From: Penelope pileata
Lineage: Eukaryota > Chordata > Aves > Galliformes > Cracidae
DNA length: 64,000 bases
Reading direction: 5' to 3'
Assembly (NCBI GenBank): GCA_013396635.1
Contig: WBMW01004821.1
Coordinates: 83,544-147,543, forward strand
Part shown: positions 51,022 to 63,662 of the stretch, one piece after another
Numbering within the stretch: position 1 is the first letter of the stretch
Layout: every line of letters starts with the position of its first letter
The notes under the pieces: generated by a model
Databases searched by the model: none
Told to the model about the DNA's origin: nothing
The model's input: only the letters and a program-made list of their open reading frames with translations
Translations under genes and position numbers: made by a program

Positions 51022-51822
51022 GGTTAACTACAGTAATAGTACTTACATATATTTTAACAGTAACATGAGGCAATTTGCAAAATATTGTATATCAGAGTTT
51101 TACTAATGGTGTATTAAAACATACTCTTTTAGAATAACATAATTCTCAATTTGTTGAGTATACTTATGTAATATACCCACCAAAAAATAAAATAGATGGC
51201 TAAGAAGTACACAAGAATTTGCCCTTCCATGTTGTGGATAGTAGATAGAACAAACAGAAACACTGAGACCAGTTCCATTGTGCTGAAATAGGGGGTTTCA
51301 AGAAGAGAGTATACTGATATAAAGGTGTTTGTATCTCACAGTTAACTTATCTATTCAATAGAAATGTAAGATTCAGGACAAAAAAAAATGTTTTTAGCTC
51401 TTTTCAGCTATTTATATCGTATTTCCACTTTTGTCAAGCAGAGGTAAAAAATGTAGTGTAGCAATTAAAATACAGAAGTTCTATAATTAGTCAGTGAGTA
51501 CAATGTGTGCAACATATACGTAAATCAAAATGAATTTTAATCAAGAATGAAAAGAAAAATAAAATATAAAGTTTTAGGAAAGCAAACAACAAAAACAAAC
51601 AAGCATAAAAAAATAACTCCCCCCAAAAAAAACACACTATAGAAGCAAAATACGTGTTTGAAAGTAAATGTTTTCACATGATAATCCACAAAAATGCGCA
51701 AGATGTGATACTCTCTTAGCAGACACTTGATTGGGTTATAAGATGAAAGCAAATGAGTTGGCATAGCAAAGGCTGGATTGTTTTGTTTAGACTTTGATGC
51801 CTACAGTATTGAGTGGTATGGC
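51022..51822. other. Intronic sequence, nothing recognised
   Basis: AT-rich non-coding DNA with short A and C runs near 51610-51635. No feature was recognised. Confidence 0.45.
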
Positions 51823-52005
51823 ATAGAATCAGAGAATCGCTTAGTTTGGAAAAGATCTATAAGATCAGCAAGCCTAGCTATTGTCTGACATTACCAAGTG
51901 CACCACTAAACTATGTCCCTTAAGTGCCACATCTACATGTCTTTTAAAATCTTCCAGGGATGGCAACTCTACCACCTCCCTAAGAACTTCTATAATGGGC
52001 CTTAA
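51823..52005 (-). mobile_element. Old CR1 3' end, minus strand
   Basis: The plus strand reads 'catagaatcagagaatcgct', 'ggaaaagatctataagatca', and later 'cttccagggatggcaactct' and 'accacctccctaagaac', which is the complement of a CR1 3' UTR and the end of ORF2. It is short and considerably diverged. The right boundary near 52005 is approximate. Confidence 0.78.
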
Positions 52006-55000
52006 CGATTGATGAAAGATTTTTTAAAAAATCCAAGTGTTGAATATTAAGATGTAATTTATATGTGGATTTTGGATTTGAAATTCATCTCCAGTTTAGT
52101 TTCAAGGAAAGTCATTAGAATTGAAACGAGTTATATTTTTTCAAAATTGTTGTATTATTGACACAAATAATTTGTTACTAATTACCATTAATTACAAGTA
52201 ATTGTAATATAAATAAGCATTCTATTTACATTTATTTTGTTCATTAATTTACTATGTGTATCTAAAATTACTTCTGCTTCTATTAAGAAATCCCTGACTA
52301 ACGTATGTTAACTTTATTCTAGACAGTAATACTTAGTTACAGGAAGAATTTACTGATGATGCCATTGTGTCAGATAAAAATGGGAATTCCTACTTCTTAG
52401 GAAACTGACCTCCCCATATTTCACATTCTCATATTCTTGTATTCTCATATATCTCAATTCTTATATCTCATATTTCAGAGTACAGTTTTAGTAGTAAAAA
52501 CAAATATCCTTTGTTCTTTCTGTTGTTGTCCATCATCCTGGGAACCAAAGTAATTATGTATACATTGATATAGGATTTATCAATAGAAAAATAGTATGTA
52601 GTTGCATAATTAATTGCAGTTAACGTAGTTTAATGAAAACAGATCACATAAGATAGAGCTGACTTAGTGAGATAGCCTGATAGATGGTGATGGAGAAATA
52701 TTTTCTGCTACGATTCTCTCATTAAGCAAAATAAATAATTCAAAGGAGCACATTCAGCTCTAAGGAAAAAAAAATCTAGATCTTGATTGCACTTTAATGG
52801 ATCTAGCCAAACAAAAATAATGCCACATGGAAAACGTCTTGCTTTCAGATAATTGGATGTTCTGCATTGTGTAGACTTCCTCCCTCCTCAAATGAAGCAC
52901 AAGATCCCACAGTGTGTATTGCTGTATGTTATAGCCAACTTCCAAGAGGACTGTAGCAGAAGTAAATAAATCTTTGATTTTTTTTTTTCAGAATTAGAAA
53001 AAAATATAAACTGAGCTTTTACATATCCAAATCCTCGGTAAAATATTATTGGTCTTGAAGTCTTGAAGATCTGTGAAACAGTTGTTAAAATTTTAAAATT
53101 TTACTTATATATTTTGTGAACTTAGATATTAAATTAAGTAAAACTGAATGAATTGCAAAATGGAACAATAACTATAAATTGGAAATTATTGTCCTCTTTT
53201 AGTGTATTAATGGACTAGTGATTGGACTGGTAATTTGTAATACCTGAGCTCAGCAGAAAATGCAAAATCATCTCTTTTGAAATAAGCAGATGACTACAGA
53301 AAATGTCTGTATAGTTCATAAGCAAATCTGATCAGAGTTTCTTGGTAGGCTATGCTACTTAGGAAAAAAAAGAGAAGTAATATTCTTAGAGAAGCAAATG
53401 CAATGCTGTATGTTTGAGAAGAAATCTGTCAGTTACACAGTAATGACTTTTCTGACAATTAAGACTACTTTGAGCTCGTGTTAGACAATACATTTGACAT
53501 GAAATCCCACCACACTGTTGATGAAGAGAGAAGGATAATCCATGTAGTCAAAGACAGAAGCACTTCTGTGTGGACATAATTCTGTGACTGTCAGTAGAGG
53601 GCATATCATGGGCAGTTCTGTTATGAAAATTGTTTTAATGAGGCTGAAAAAGTGAAAAAGGACTTAACAATGAGTTTTGTGGGATATATACATTTAAAAA
53701 CTATATTCTAAAAAATATGTAGAGATTCACAAAGTTTAAGTAGTCCAGAAACCATCAATTTTCTTTAGGGAAATATCAAAGGAACAGTTATATTTAAAAT
53801 ATTTAATTGTAGGTACCAAGAAATGTTGGAGTCACATTAACATGGAAGCTCTGTTTTTGTACTTAGTTCTACACAGCTGTTTCTTCCATGCACCACTGAC
53901 TACACCACAAGCATTTTCAAAAATGGTAAGGTAATAAAGTAGGATGTAATGCAGTGTGTCAGCAGTTTTCAGTTAGATCAGGAAGGCCAGGTCACAGCTG
54001 TCCTGTCTGAGTGAATAAGCACAGCAAACATTAAATTTCATGAGGATATGCAATTATGGTATCCAAAATTCAGGATTCCTATGAAAGACAGGGATGGAGA
54101 ACTTACTCAGAATGTCTTCTAATGCACATGTAGCAGACTCATTCCACTGATACTAAAATGTTGGGAGAAAAAGTCAAAGTCATAGCTGTTATACTTGAGG
54201 TTTTACGGTGAACCTAAGATGTTTCAATAACAGAACGTGAACCAAGAGGCTATTTGGCTGAAAAAATATAATTGCAAAAACAAATGAATGATTGGTAACA
54301 CTAGAGGTCACACCATTGTGAAAAAAATAAACAAATATGTGCTGCCCAAAGATCATCATGTTTTCTATTGAAGCAGAAGAGGCTTACACACTAAGACAAA
54401 GAACTCTCTTTATTGAAGGCAATGATGTAAGTTCTTCTGCAGGGATGGGGGAAAGAGAAAGGAGGATGGAACCTCTCTCTTGTACCTACCTCAACCCTTT
54501 CTGAATGTTGATAAGCTGTACACTTTCACCAGAAAATGATCAGAAATTACAGTCAAGCAGACAAAGATCTAAGTGTTATTCATAACCAGATGTGTTTTGC
54601 TCTTGTGGGTGCAGAATCTGAGCCATCAGCCAGCTGCTAGGCTGGAAGTCAGTCTGCTTCTTTCCGGAAGATTGACAAGTAGTGCCAAGCCTGCAGGCAA
54701 GCGGTACACCCTAAACCAACCTGAACAACAAATTCTGCAAACTCTGCTGCCACTTCTCCCCTTTTCCACTTTGTAAGCTGTTCTCTCAGTCCTAATACTT
54801 TTTGACAATAGTTTATCTCCAAAAGTCTAGTGGAATTTGTAACCCATAAGCAATAATCTTCCAACTCGAGCTACATCAGTCACAGTACTTAGATCTCATA
54901 GCCCAAGAAGGCCACAGACATACTCTTAGAGATCTCATTTGTATTTATCGCATGAAAGGAGAAATAAGTTCTAGAGAGCATACCCAGAATGAGAAGGAAA

Positions 55001-57039
55001 TATAACTGAGAGAAGCATTCCTTTATTCAATATATGTAGTTCTGAAAAAAGGGAACGGAAGGGAAGGGAAGGGAAGGGAAGGGAAGGGAAGGGAAGGGAA
55101 AAGGAAAAAAAGCTAGGGCTCTTATAAAGTCCTCTGCATTGTATCCATCAGCATTTGTTTTCTGAGAATAAAAAAAAAAAAAAAACACAAAACCTTAAGG
55201 AAACAAACATTTAATATGTTTGGCATTCTATATATTAAAGCAGTTGGTTGGAGTGATAAAAGGGTTATGAATATTTATAACATCTCTACTAGCAATGCTA
55301 GAAGAAATGAAAATTGGCACTGCAAAACCTGCTGCTCTTAGATGTAATTTTTATACTTATGTACAATATATAAAATAGATTACTGTCGTTTTCCTTTTTA
55401 AAAAATTCTAGAGTCTCTCCTACTGTTTTGTCTCCATGGACTATCTGAGCCATATAGTTCCATTTCTATGAAGCCTCTTTGCCATTGTCATTAATTCTAC
55501 TGATGTTGCTCTTGTATTTGTCCTTCCAGCTGACTGTTTAAACAGCAGCAGTTCAAAGTCAGATACGTCCATTAGGGGCTAGTTTTGCGCAAGTTAATTA
55601 GTCAATTTCCTTCCACACAGTAGCAGTAATTCTACAGAAGAGTTCACATAAATTTTAAAGCATCTTATACAGTTTTGTGCATCTTCAGTATTTAATTGGA
55701 ACTTTATCAAAACAACCTTTTTCTACCTTTCATATTCTATTGAAATAAACAGCATCAAAGCACCCTAAGTGCAATTCACACATGCTGTTAAATATCTCTG
55801 AGCACTACAGAAGTTAATGAACAGTGGAATCCTTCATTTAATGAATTAAATATTCTGCTTTACAAGTGTTAATTTAAAAGAAAAATATTAAAGCCCTGAT
55901 AATGCAATACAAATGTAAAAAAGGCAAAGACACAACGTGTCTTAATTAAGATACAGTATATCTTAATTGATCTAATATAATGGCATGTAGTTAAATATGA
56001 ATGCATAAAAAATACACTGGAGATAACCAATAAGAATGTCATGTTTCTTTTTTAAACAAACCTTCTATGAGAAGATGGCACAGTCATTTTAATCCAACGT
56101 CAGCAAAGCAAACAAAAGCATGACAGAAAACATAATGAAACTTAAAATACTCAAAATCAGTAAATACTGCAGTGAAAGAGGTGGTACATGATAATTATGA
56201 AACATTGTTATTGATAAAATGCAATGCCAAATTCTAAGAACTATATGTAGAGGAAAAATAATAAGGCATTTTTGACACAATGAAAGAGAAAAAGGATATA
56301 AGCTAAGTTTTAGACAATAGGAATGGAAAGACAAAAGGACCTTCCAGGAGACAGGAGAATTAATCTTAAGGAAATAGTGTTCAAACAAGAATAGTAGCAG
56401 TATTACTTATCTATTTTGTACTACAAAATAGTCTCTGTATTAAACACCATACAATCTACAACTCAGATGTTTTTATTTAATGTAGAAGGAGTTAAAACAT
56501 ACAGACAGAGATGAAAGTCTGCACCAGGGTGGAATGTTATGTTTGTTAGAAAGACACTATATGTAAATGTGTGTGTCTGCTATGTTGCAATTCAATTCTA
56601 TATTGCAGAATTGCAGAAAGTACAGTGACGCTGTGCAACTATATTTTTTTCTTTTCAGTAATGAAGTATGACTTTTATTTCACATAATGGAGCCAGAAGT
56701 GATATATATAAAAGTTTAATATGTTGGATACTAAATATCTGTAATGTTAATTGCCAGTGCTCTTTCGAGAAATATTTATCATGTAATCTTTCAATGATTT
56801 AAGATCCTATATATTCAAACATATAAAATTACATAAAATAATACGCTATTGCCTAAAGTAGCAGTTACACAGTTCAAGCACTAAAGAGAATGGAACAGAT
56901 TAATTCCATGAGGTATGAAGAAGTTCTCCAGATAAAAGTTAAATTTCATTTTCTTTAGACAAGACTTTTAGCCAGTTTGCATTAATGTATATCAACACAC
57001 ACAAGCACAATAGAGATTACAACTGGATATATGGAAAAA
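52006..57039. other. Intronic sequence with simple repeats only
   Basis: About 5 kb of AT-rich DNA. The (GGGAA)n array is listed separately. A near-perfect inverted repeat at 55942-55970 has arms TTAATTAAGATA and TATCTTAATTGA around CAGTA with one mismatch. No exon, RNA gene or named transposon was recognised. The 99-codon frame at 56089-56388 (minus) is hydrophobic by AT-rich composition and has no support. Confidence 0.4.
55051..55100. repeat. (GGGAA)n pentamer array
   Basis: Ten pentamers with one variant (CGGAA at 55056-55060). Eight are uninterrupted at 55061-55100, followed by A-rich purine sequence. Repeated GGG runs separated by AA could fold into a G-quadruplex on the plus strand. 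Confidence 0.92.
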
Positions 57040-57215
57040 TGTTTTCACAGTACAATCAGTTAAGAACTGGAGCTCGCAGGACAGAGGTGTTATGCAAACT
57101 CGAAACTTGGAAGTTTTCAAGTCTTGAGCAACCTGGTCTCATCTTATTGTTAACTCCTCTTTGAGCAGGGATATCCTGAAGTCCCTTCCCACCTGAAAGA
57201 TTTGAAGATTGAATA
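57040..57215 (+). mobile_element. Old CR1 3' end, plus strand
   Basis: Decayed text of the ORF2 C-terminus and 3' UTR: 'cagttaagaactggagct', 'gacagaggtgttatgcaaa', 'cttgagcaacctggtctcat', 'ctttgagcaggg', 'gaagtcccttcccacctga', then a degenerate tail 'gatttgaagattgaat'. The order of these blocks matches other CR1 3' ends in this window, for example 31380-31550. Confidence 0.72.
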
Positions 57216-60200
57216 GAGTATGCTAACATATAAGATGATCATAAGGTGATCTACAAACAAACAAACAAACAAACAAACAAACCTTACAGATGACATGGAA
57301 TTTTAATGTTTTCATTGAGATAATATTATTGAAATTATTGAATTATTGTTCTTTTTGCCTAATATAATGTCCTTTTTAAAAATATTCCTGTGGTAACTAA
57401 TTATTATTTTTCCATTTCCCTTGCCTGTCCATGTATTTATTTCTTAAATCCTCAATTCTTGAGTTAGGCAACTAGCAGCTTTTAAGAGCTGTACTAGGAC
57501 TGGAATGTACAGTTTATACCAGCCACACAGATTAATCAACTATTCCCAACAGCTGACTAGTGAAAATAAGGAAGACATGATAGTATATATAGCAAAGTAA
57601 ATCATAAAACATATTGAGTTTTCTTCAGCGTCAGCTAGTTTAAGCTCACAGTTAAGCCTTTAAACATCTGAGGATTTTTTTCTATAAGCTATACTTTCAT
57701 CACTAGAAGACAATCATAAATGTGCTATGCTGTATTGGATTATGAGATATCAGGGCCCTTTAGACTCACCAACATGAATAAGAGTACAATCATAATTAAA
57801 CGCTTAGCACAATGATAGACTGCAATTAGAATTCTCTAGTTCATCTGGATACTTTGGTTGAATATAACTTAAATCAATAGGCAGCTGTGCAAAATTAAAA
57901 ATTATGTTTTTAATCTGAAGTTTTCTGATTCATTAATTTCTTTTTACAGTGCCAAAACTGGTGAGTTAGATTCACCAAACACTTTTCATATTTTAACAGT
58001 CATAAACGCCTCTACAAAAACTTCCTTTTAAGGAAGCAATGAATCACACAGCAAAAACTATCCCCAAAACAGGAACAACAGATAGAATGAAAGCAGACCT
58101 ACTGTTTCTTTTATGTTGGTTGCATGAATAAACAAAAACAACAGTTAGAACATTTTTCACATTGAAAAATAATTGCACTGATTTTCTAAATAAAATACCA
58201 CGATGAATGAAATATCTTCAGCCAACAGGAATTAAACTGACGTCACAGAGGAGCAAAGAATCATAATAATAGTCACACTGACTGGAAACTAGAAAACTGA
58301 GTTGACACAATATTTATTTCAGCTGTGATTATTTGGAGTTTGGCCCATGCTAAAAACAAACAGACAAATAAACAAGCAAACAAAATATGTAACATGAGTT
58401 TATGAGAAATATGGAAATAAAGTAGTCTACTTTCTGCTTGTGACAGAACCTGGTTGGGTCTTTACTCATAATCTATACTTTTAAACTCTTACGTCTCAAC
58501 TGATCTGGAATATTAGTTGATTTGGGGTAAAAGAAAGACAGAGACAGGGGCCTATTGATTAATAGTCAATAACCTAAGAAAGAAATCTATATTACTGTAT
58601 CAACAAGTAAAACTTAAACTTTTATTAACAGCATAGGCTAAATTTTCACTGTAAGTAGAAAAGAAGTTATGCTTCATATCAGCTGAATGATAATGGTTAA
58701 TAGCAGCAAAAGGGATGAGTTTTACCCACCACACTCTATTGGTCATGATTTTGTAACAAAGCAGACCATTGGACCATCACACATTCACATTGTGCAAGTG
58801 AAAGCAGTTGGCTCAGCCTCACACATTGCATAGGAAAATATGCATTTAATAATAAGGAACTGACAACTTTGTGTAACTATTGAAATAAGTTCTTTTCCTA
58901 CATCTCTTGAAAAACTTCACGGAATGGGCAAACAAGCTGAGTTTGAATTATTTTTTTTTTAACAAAATAAGTTAAAAGCAAGTCTGTTCTCAAGTTTAAA
59001 CTACTTTTCAAGGCTTCAGAAATTCCCCAAACATTTTATTTTCTGTCTTCCCTATCTAATGAGGAGCTGGCCTCTTGAGATAAGGATGATTGCTGTAGAA
59101 AGATTCCATAAAAATTCAACCAGCCAGCTCAGCACTGTGTATTTCTGAGGTGCATAACTTATAATAAAATTCTTTAACTTGTTTGTTAATGCAAATAAGA
59201 TGAGACACTCATTCTCCACATGCTGTACAAATCTTGTGGTACCCTCAAAAGCGGTTTCCGAAACTGCACAGTAAATTTCTAGTGCATGATACGACTTATT
59301 GATGATTGTTTTTCATGCCTCAATGTCTTCCCTTTCTTCCTCTACTACCAAACACTCAAAAAATATTGCACATTCCTAACTTTCCTTTCCCAGGTGTAAT
59401 TCAATATTAATAAAATGTCATTATTTTATAAAATCAGATGAAAAGGGAGATGGCACCTGCTTGAGCAATGCAAAAATCAAGTTTCTCTCTCCCTTTCCTA
59501 AATGAGATGAGCATGGAGAGAATTCTACTTCATCTGAAGCCAGAGGAATGTTTGCCAGTATAAAGAAAGTATTACCTGATTTACCCCATGTCCACTTGAA
59601 ATATGGAAGAATATAATTTCTAATTAATTAATTAAATTAATTGAAGTTCTGCCTTTTTTTTCTGCTCAGACCCCTAATAACTTCACCTGAATTCAAAGAT
59701 TCACATGAATGAGTATATCATATTAGATATTAAGTACTTCATCTCTTAATATCTCTGAAATATCAATGAGTGGCAAAGATCCTGGCTCAGTGTCAGGGGG
59801 ATGAACTTCTGTTATAACATCTATTTATGTAAGATATTAAAGTTTAGTGGAATAGTTAGCTTTCCTTACTTTTTTATCTATTGCTATATATCTGTATGTC
59901 TCAAATGAAGACTCGTTATAACAAAAATTCTAGATCTTCCCAGAGACCTTCCCAGAGTGAGAGAGGAAGAGAGAAATATTCTTTTGCTAGAGCACCCCCC
60001 TGAATGGGCTCTGACTTTGCTAAAAGAAGTTTGAAGAAAGACTCTGGAAAGATAAGTGAGAATCCAATGATAAACTGACCTCTGTATAAATTGTGCTGCC
60101 AAAATGTGAAATGAAATGCCTCCTGGACTATGTATGCCAGAGCAGCTGAAGAGTTATGAGCAGGAGTTACAATGAACACAGCAGACAGGATGCTGTACTA

Positions 60201-62419
60201 GCAGAAAACTGAGACATCTTTGTGGGTCTCTTAGCTACTCAGACCTGGGGCCAAACAAATAACAGAGATCAGACACTTTAGCAGCCATCAAGAATTATCA
60301 CTGCAATAATGCCTCATACGCCATAAGAAGGATGTGGGGAACTGAATGCTTCTACTTACATACACTGCCGTCTCTAATATCCTCTTTCTTAGATGAAATT
60401 GTTAGAGGAGAAACCTAACCAGATCATCTTCATTGAATCCTTGCAGTCTGTGAACTGGAGAAGAAATCATATGTCCCCACATTAGAATCACTTGAAAATG
60501 GAATTTCTACACTTGGAATTTAGGGAGAGAGCTTCCAAACCACTAACCATGAGGGATTTGTTAAGTGGAATGTCCAAGATACAAAGCAATGTACTACCAT
60601 TACAACTTGGCTCCAGTAGTTTAAAACAGCATGTTAGAGTAGCATTTGTGGAAGCAGGCTTAAAAAACTTTGTTGTTTTTTTTTTTGTTTGGTTGTTCGT
60701 TTTTATTTTATCTTCTTCTTCTCAGAATATTTTGCAAATCAATAATGTAATTCCACCTTCTGGAATGACAGGTGCAGTAAGTCACAACTGGTTCATTTTC
60801 TTTTTAAGTTATTCACATTTATTGTAGGACGATTCATGTTATAAAGTTTTAAGTTTATTGACAGCTATAGAATTATCCTCCTCTTATCTTTTGCACACAG
60901 TTTGAAAGCAAATAAATCATAATCCTCTCTATAATAATAACAATAAAAAAGAAATGTAATAGACCAGAAGGATGTGATTAAAAAAAAGTCCCCGAATAAG
61001 TCCCTCAATCCAGTTCACTAAGTAGAAATGTTTGCTAACTATGCATTATCTTTCCATGTTCCTTGCAGTTAATATCTTCCCATTTTGAGAGATTTCACTT
61101 AGGAATTAATTTTACATACCAAAAATCATTGCAAATTCTTTTTCCTGGTATTAAGCTAAGGATTTCCTATTTCTTTAGTTTAACAATTGTCATATCTGCA
61201 TCTACATAGAAAAATTGTAATACTTCTTTTCTGTCATTTGATAAACTAGTGTGTTTTTTATATAAGAACTAGTATATTCTTTAAATTTCTTGTCATAAAA
61301 AAGTCACTCAATTTCCTCATATTCAGCATACCTGTAGGAAAAATCGAGAAAATAAAGAGCAGTAAGGAAATGCACATCACTCATACTGTATCTGTGGCAT
61401 CAATGGGGAAAAAAGAAAAAAAAAAAGTGAGAAAAGGAGAGAGAAAAGAAAAGGTTAGGGGAAAAAAGCATAAAAGTCTATGCAAGGCAAAACGGAAATT
61501 TAAAGCATTCATACTCAGCTTGATCTCCATGTTTTGGGTCCGGTTGGGGTTTTCTGCATATGCTTTAGAAATAGAAAAGCATCCTATACAGATCAACGTC
61601 TTCATTTTGTGAGTCATCTTACCTAACAACTGAAAACTGAGAAGGAAAACAAAAAAAAGGAATTATACCACTTTTCAACAAAACTACCAGTATGTTCTAA
61701 GGGTGATTTCAGATCAGCCTAAAAGTATGACTTAACATTGCTGAAAAGTGTTAGCTTAAGCATCCCTGAGACTAGTCCTGTAATTATCCTCAAAACAATT
61801 CAGGTTTAATCTGGAAATAGTGATTTAATTTGTGAATGCTGTCTTGCCAGTAATACATTTCACCCCAGGTGCAGAAAAACCACTTTGCTAGATGAAAAGT
61901 AAATGTAGTTTTTACAGCAATTCAGTCTCTGGCATTTTTCCGCCACTCTGAGAGTAGATTTTTTATGTGAACATGTATCCACCAGGAAGAGGGTTAAACT
62001 TCATTTATTTGAAGAAACTCCTTCGTGCAGAATGAACTTAAGATATTTAAAGAAAGATTAAACAATTTTAATATTGTAAATAGTAATGTTTAGTGAGTGA
62101 GCAAATAAAGGGTTGATTCTAGTCAATGAGAATGCCCAAGCAAATACTCTCCTTATGGAAAACAATCATTAAGGGAGAAGCTATCCTATAAAGTACCTAC
62201 AGTAGCAGAAAAAAGGAGACCAAGGTTAATGAAAGTCCACTACTGAACAGGGTAGCTTTTAATTGGCAATATTTGCTTTCAGGTTTCCCATGTCCCTGTG
62301 TTGAGTGGCAAAATTTGGAGGAAGGAAGTATTGTCAATGATAGGATAACACCAAACTAGAAACTCCTTTGGCAAAGGAGATACATATGCCCAAAAACCTA
62401 GATAGGATCTGAGGAAAAT
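57216..62419. other. Intronic sequence, nothing recognised
   Basis: About 5.2 kb of AT-rich non-coding DNA apart from the small (CAAA)7 array. I searched for the next EGF-type EYS exon (CxC followed by GxxGxxC after an acceptor AG) and saw none. The open frame 60492-60827 has no recognisable domain. Confidence 0.4.
57254..57281. repeat. (CAAA)7 microsatellite
   Basis: Seven uninterrupted CAAA tetramers just after the end of the old CR1 fragment. Confidence 0.92.
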
Positions 62420-63038
62420 GAGTGAGTGGACCAATTACACGACTGATTGATAATAGCTTGCATTACTGTAAGTAGAGGTAGCAGATGAAAGGAAGCCATT
62501 ATTCCCTTTTGCTCAGCACTTGTGAGGCCACCCTTAGATGACTTTGTGTAGTTAGAGGTTTTAATGTACAAAGAAAAGACTGACAAATTAGAACAAGTCC
62601 TGCAGAGAGCCAACAATGTTGTCAAGAGGTTGCAGCACATGATGTACAAGGAAAGGCTGGAGCATTTGTTTAGCCTTGAAAACAAAAAGCTGAATGAGGA
62701 TATAATTATTTTCTTCAGCTGCCTTGTGGGTGATCATAAGCAAGACTGAGACAAACTTGTATCAGAAGTGCACAGGAATGGAGTGAGCACAAATTGCAAC
62801 AAGGGAAATTCTGACTAGATATTAAGAAGAAATTATTCACAGTGAATGTAGTTAAGCACTGTAACAAGCTGCCTAAAACACTGTGGAATTGCCAGTCTTG
62901 AAGATGTTCAGACCTCAACAAGACATGATCCTGAGCAAACAGCTTGGATTTTAAAGTTGATCCTACTTCGAGCAAGGGGTTGGACTACAGGACCGCCAAA
63001 GTTCTCTCTCAACCTAAATTATTCTTAGATTCTATAAA
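62420..63038 (+). mobile_element. Old CR1 LINE 3' fragment, plus strand
   Basis: A decayed ORF2 C-terminus is readable: 'KLEQVLQRANNVVKRLQHMM' at about 62585-62645, then YKERLEHLFSLENKKLNED (R-R-L-N/R-x-D block). The 3' UTR has 'aaggggttggactacagg' and a tail 'ttattcttagattctata'. The 5' limit is uncertain. It is highly diverged with multiple stops. Confidence 0.8.
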
Positions 63039-63185
63039 TGTAAAACATGTTAACATACTGAATAAATCATGTTTTCACAGGTTTTTTTGGAGAAGATTTG
63101 TATCTTTAACGACAGAGGTAGACGAGCTCCTCAGTATAGTTACCTAAAACATTCCACTTTTCTTTTACATATTTATAATAATTAA

Positions 63186-63259
63186 ATAGAATAGAATAGA
63201 ATAGAATAGAATAGAATAGAATAGAATAGAATAGAATAGAATAGAATAGAATAGAATAG
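63186..63259. repeat. (ATAGA)n microsatellite, 14.8 copies, at a CR1 tail
   Basis: Uninterrupted ATAGA/GAATA pentamers, directly adjacent to the 3' end of the minus-strand CR1 that follows. On the CR1 strand it is (TCTAT)n, the unit of that subfamily's 3' tail. This indicates a tail that expanded after insertion. Confidence 0.95.
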
Positions 63260-63662
63260 TTCATTTGGAATGGAACTACAAAGATCATCAAGTCCAACTG
63301 TGAGGCCAATTCAGGGCTAATAAAAAGAACATTAATGAGAACATTAAAATGTCTCTTGAACACTGACAGGCCTGGGGTCTCAAACACCTTCCAAGGAAGT
63401 TTATGACCACCTGTACAGTAATGGAATTTTTCCTAATACTCAGTCTGAACCTCTTCTGGCACAGCTTTGTGCCATTCCCTCATGTTCTATTGTCTGCTAC
63501 CACGGACAAGAGTCTGGCACCTCCCTCCATATTTCCTTTCCTCTGGAAGTTGTAGAGAGTAGTGAGGTAACTTCTTGACCTCCTTTTCTCCAAACTAGAC
63601 AAACCAAATATCCTCAGCTTATCCTCATAGGAGATGCCTTCCAGCCCTTCTAGCAGCTATAA
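63187..63662 (-). mobile_element. CR1 LINE 3' end, minus strand
   Basis: After the pentamer tail the plus strand gives the complement of the 3' UTR ('aaagatcatcaagtccaact'), then 'ggcctggggtctcaaacacc' and the ORF2 C-terminus up to 'tcctcataggagatgccttc', where it is truncated. It is of the same tail type as the copy at 890-1876 (3' UTR 'ttagccctgaa' block visible in both). Confidence 0.9.

Noticed and set aside
50606..51073. 155-codon open frame as a host gene derived from a transposase
   Set aside because: The frame begins outside the right TIR and the element lacks the catalytic core. No splice or promoter context supports domestication.
56089..56388. 99-codon hydrophobic frame on the minus strand
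   Set aside because: Hydrophobicity follows from AT-rich codons. There is no supporting homology or expression signal.
60660..60830. Poly-T then open frame as a possible EYS exon with strong acceptor tract
   Set aside because: The following frame lacks the cysteine pattern expected of the next EGF-coding exon, and no fitting donor was seen.
63186..63259. Regular repeats as a CRISPR-like array
   Set aside because: Contiguous pentamers without spacers, located at a CR1 tail in a vertebrate genome.
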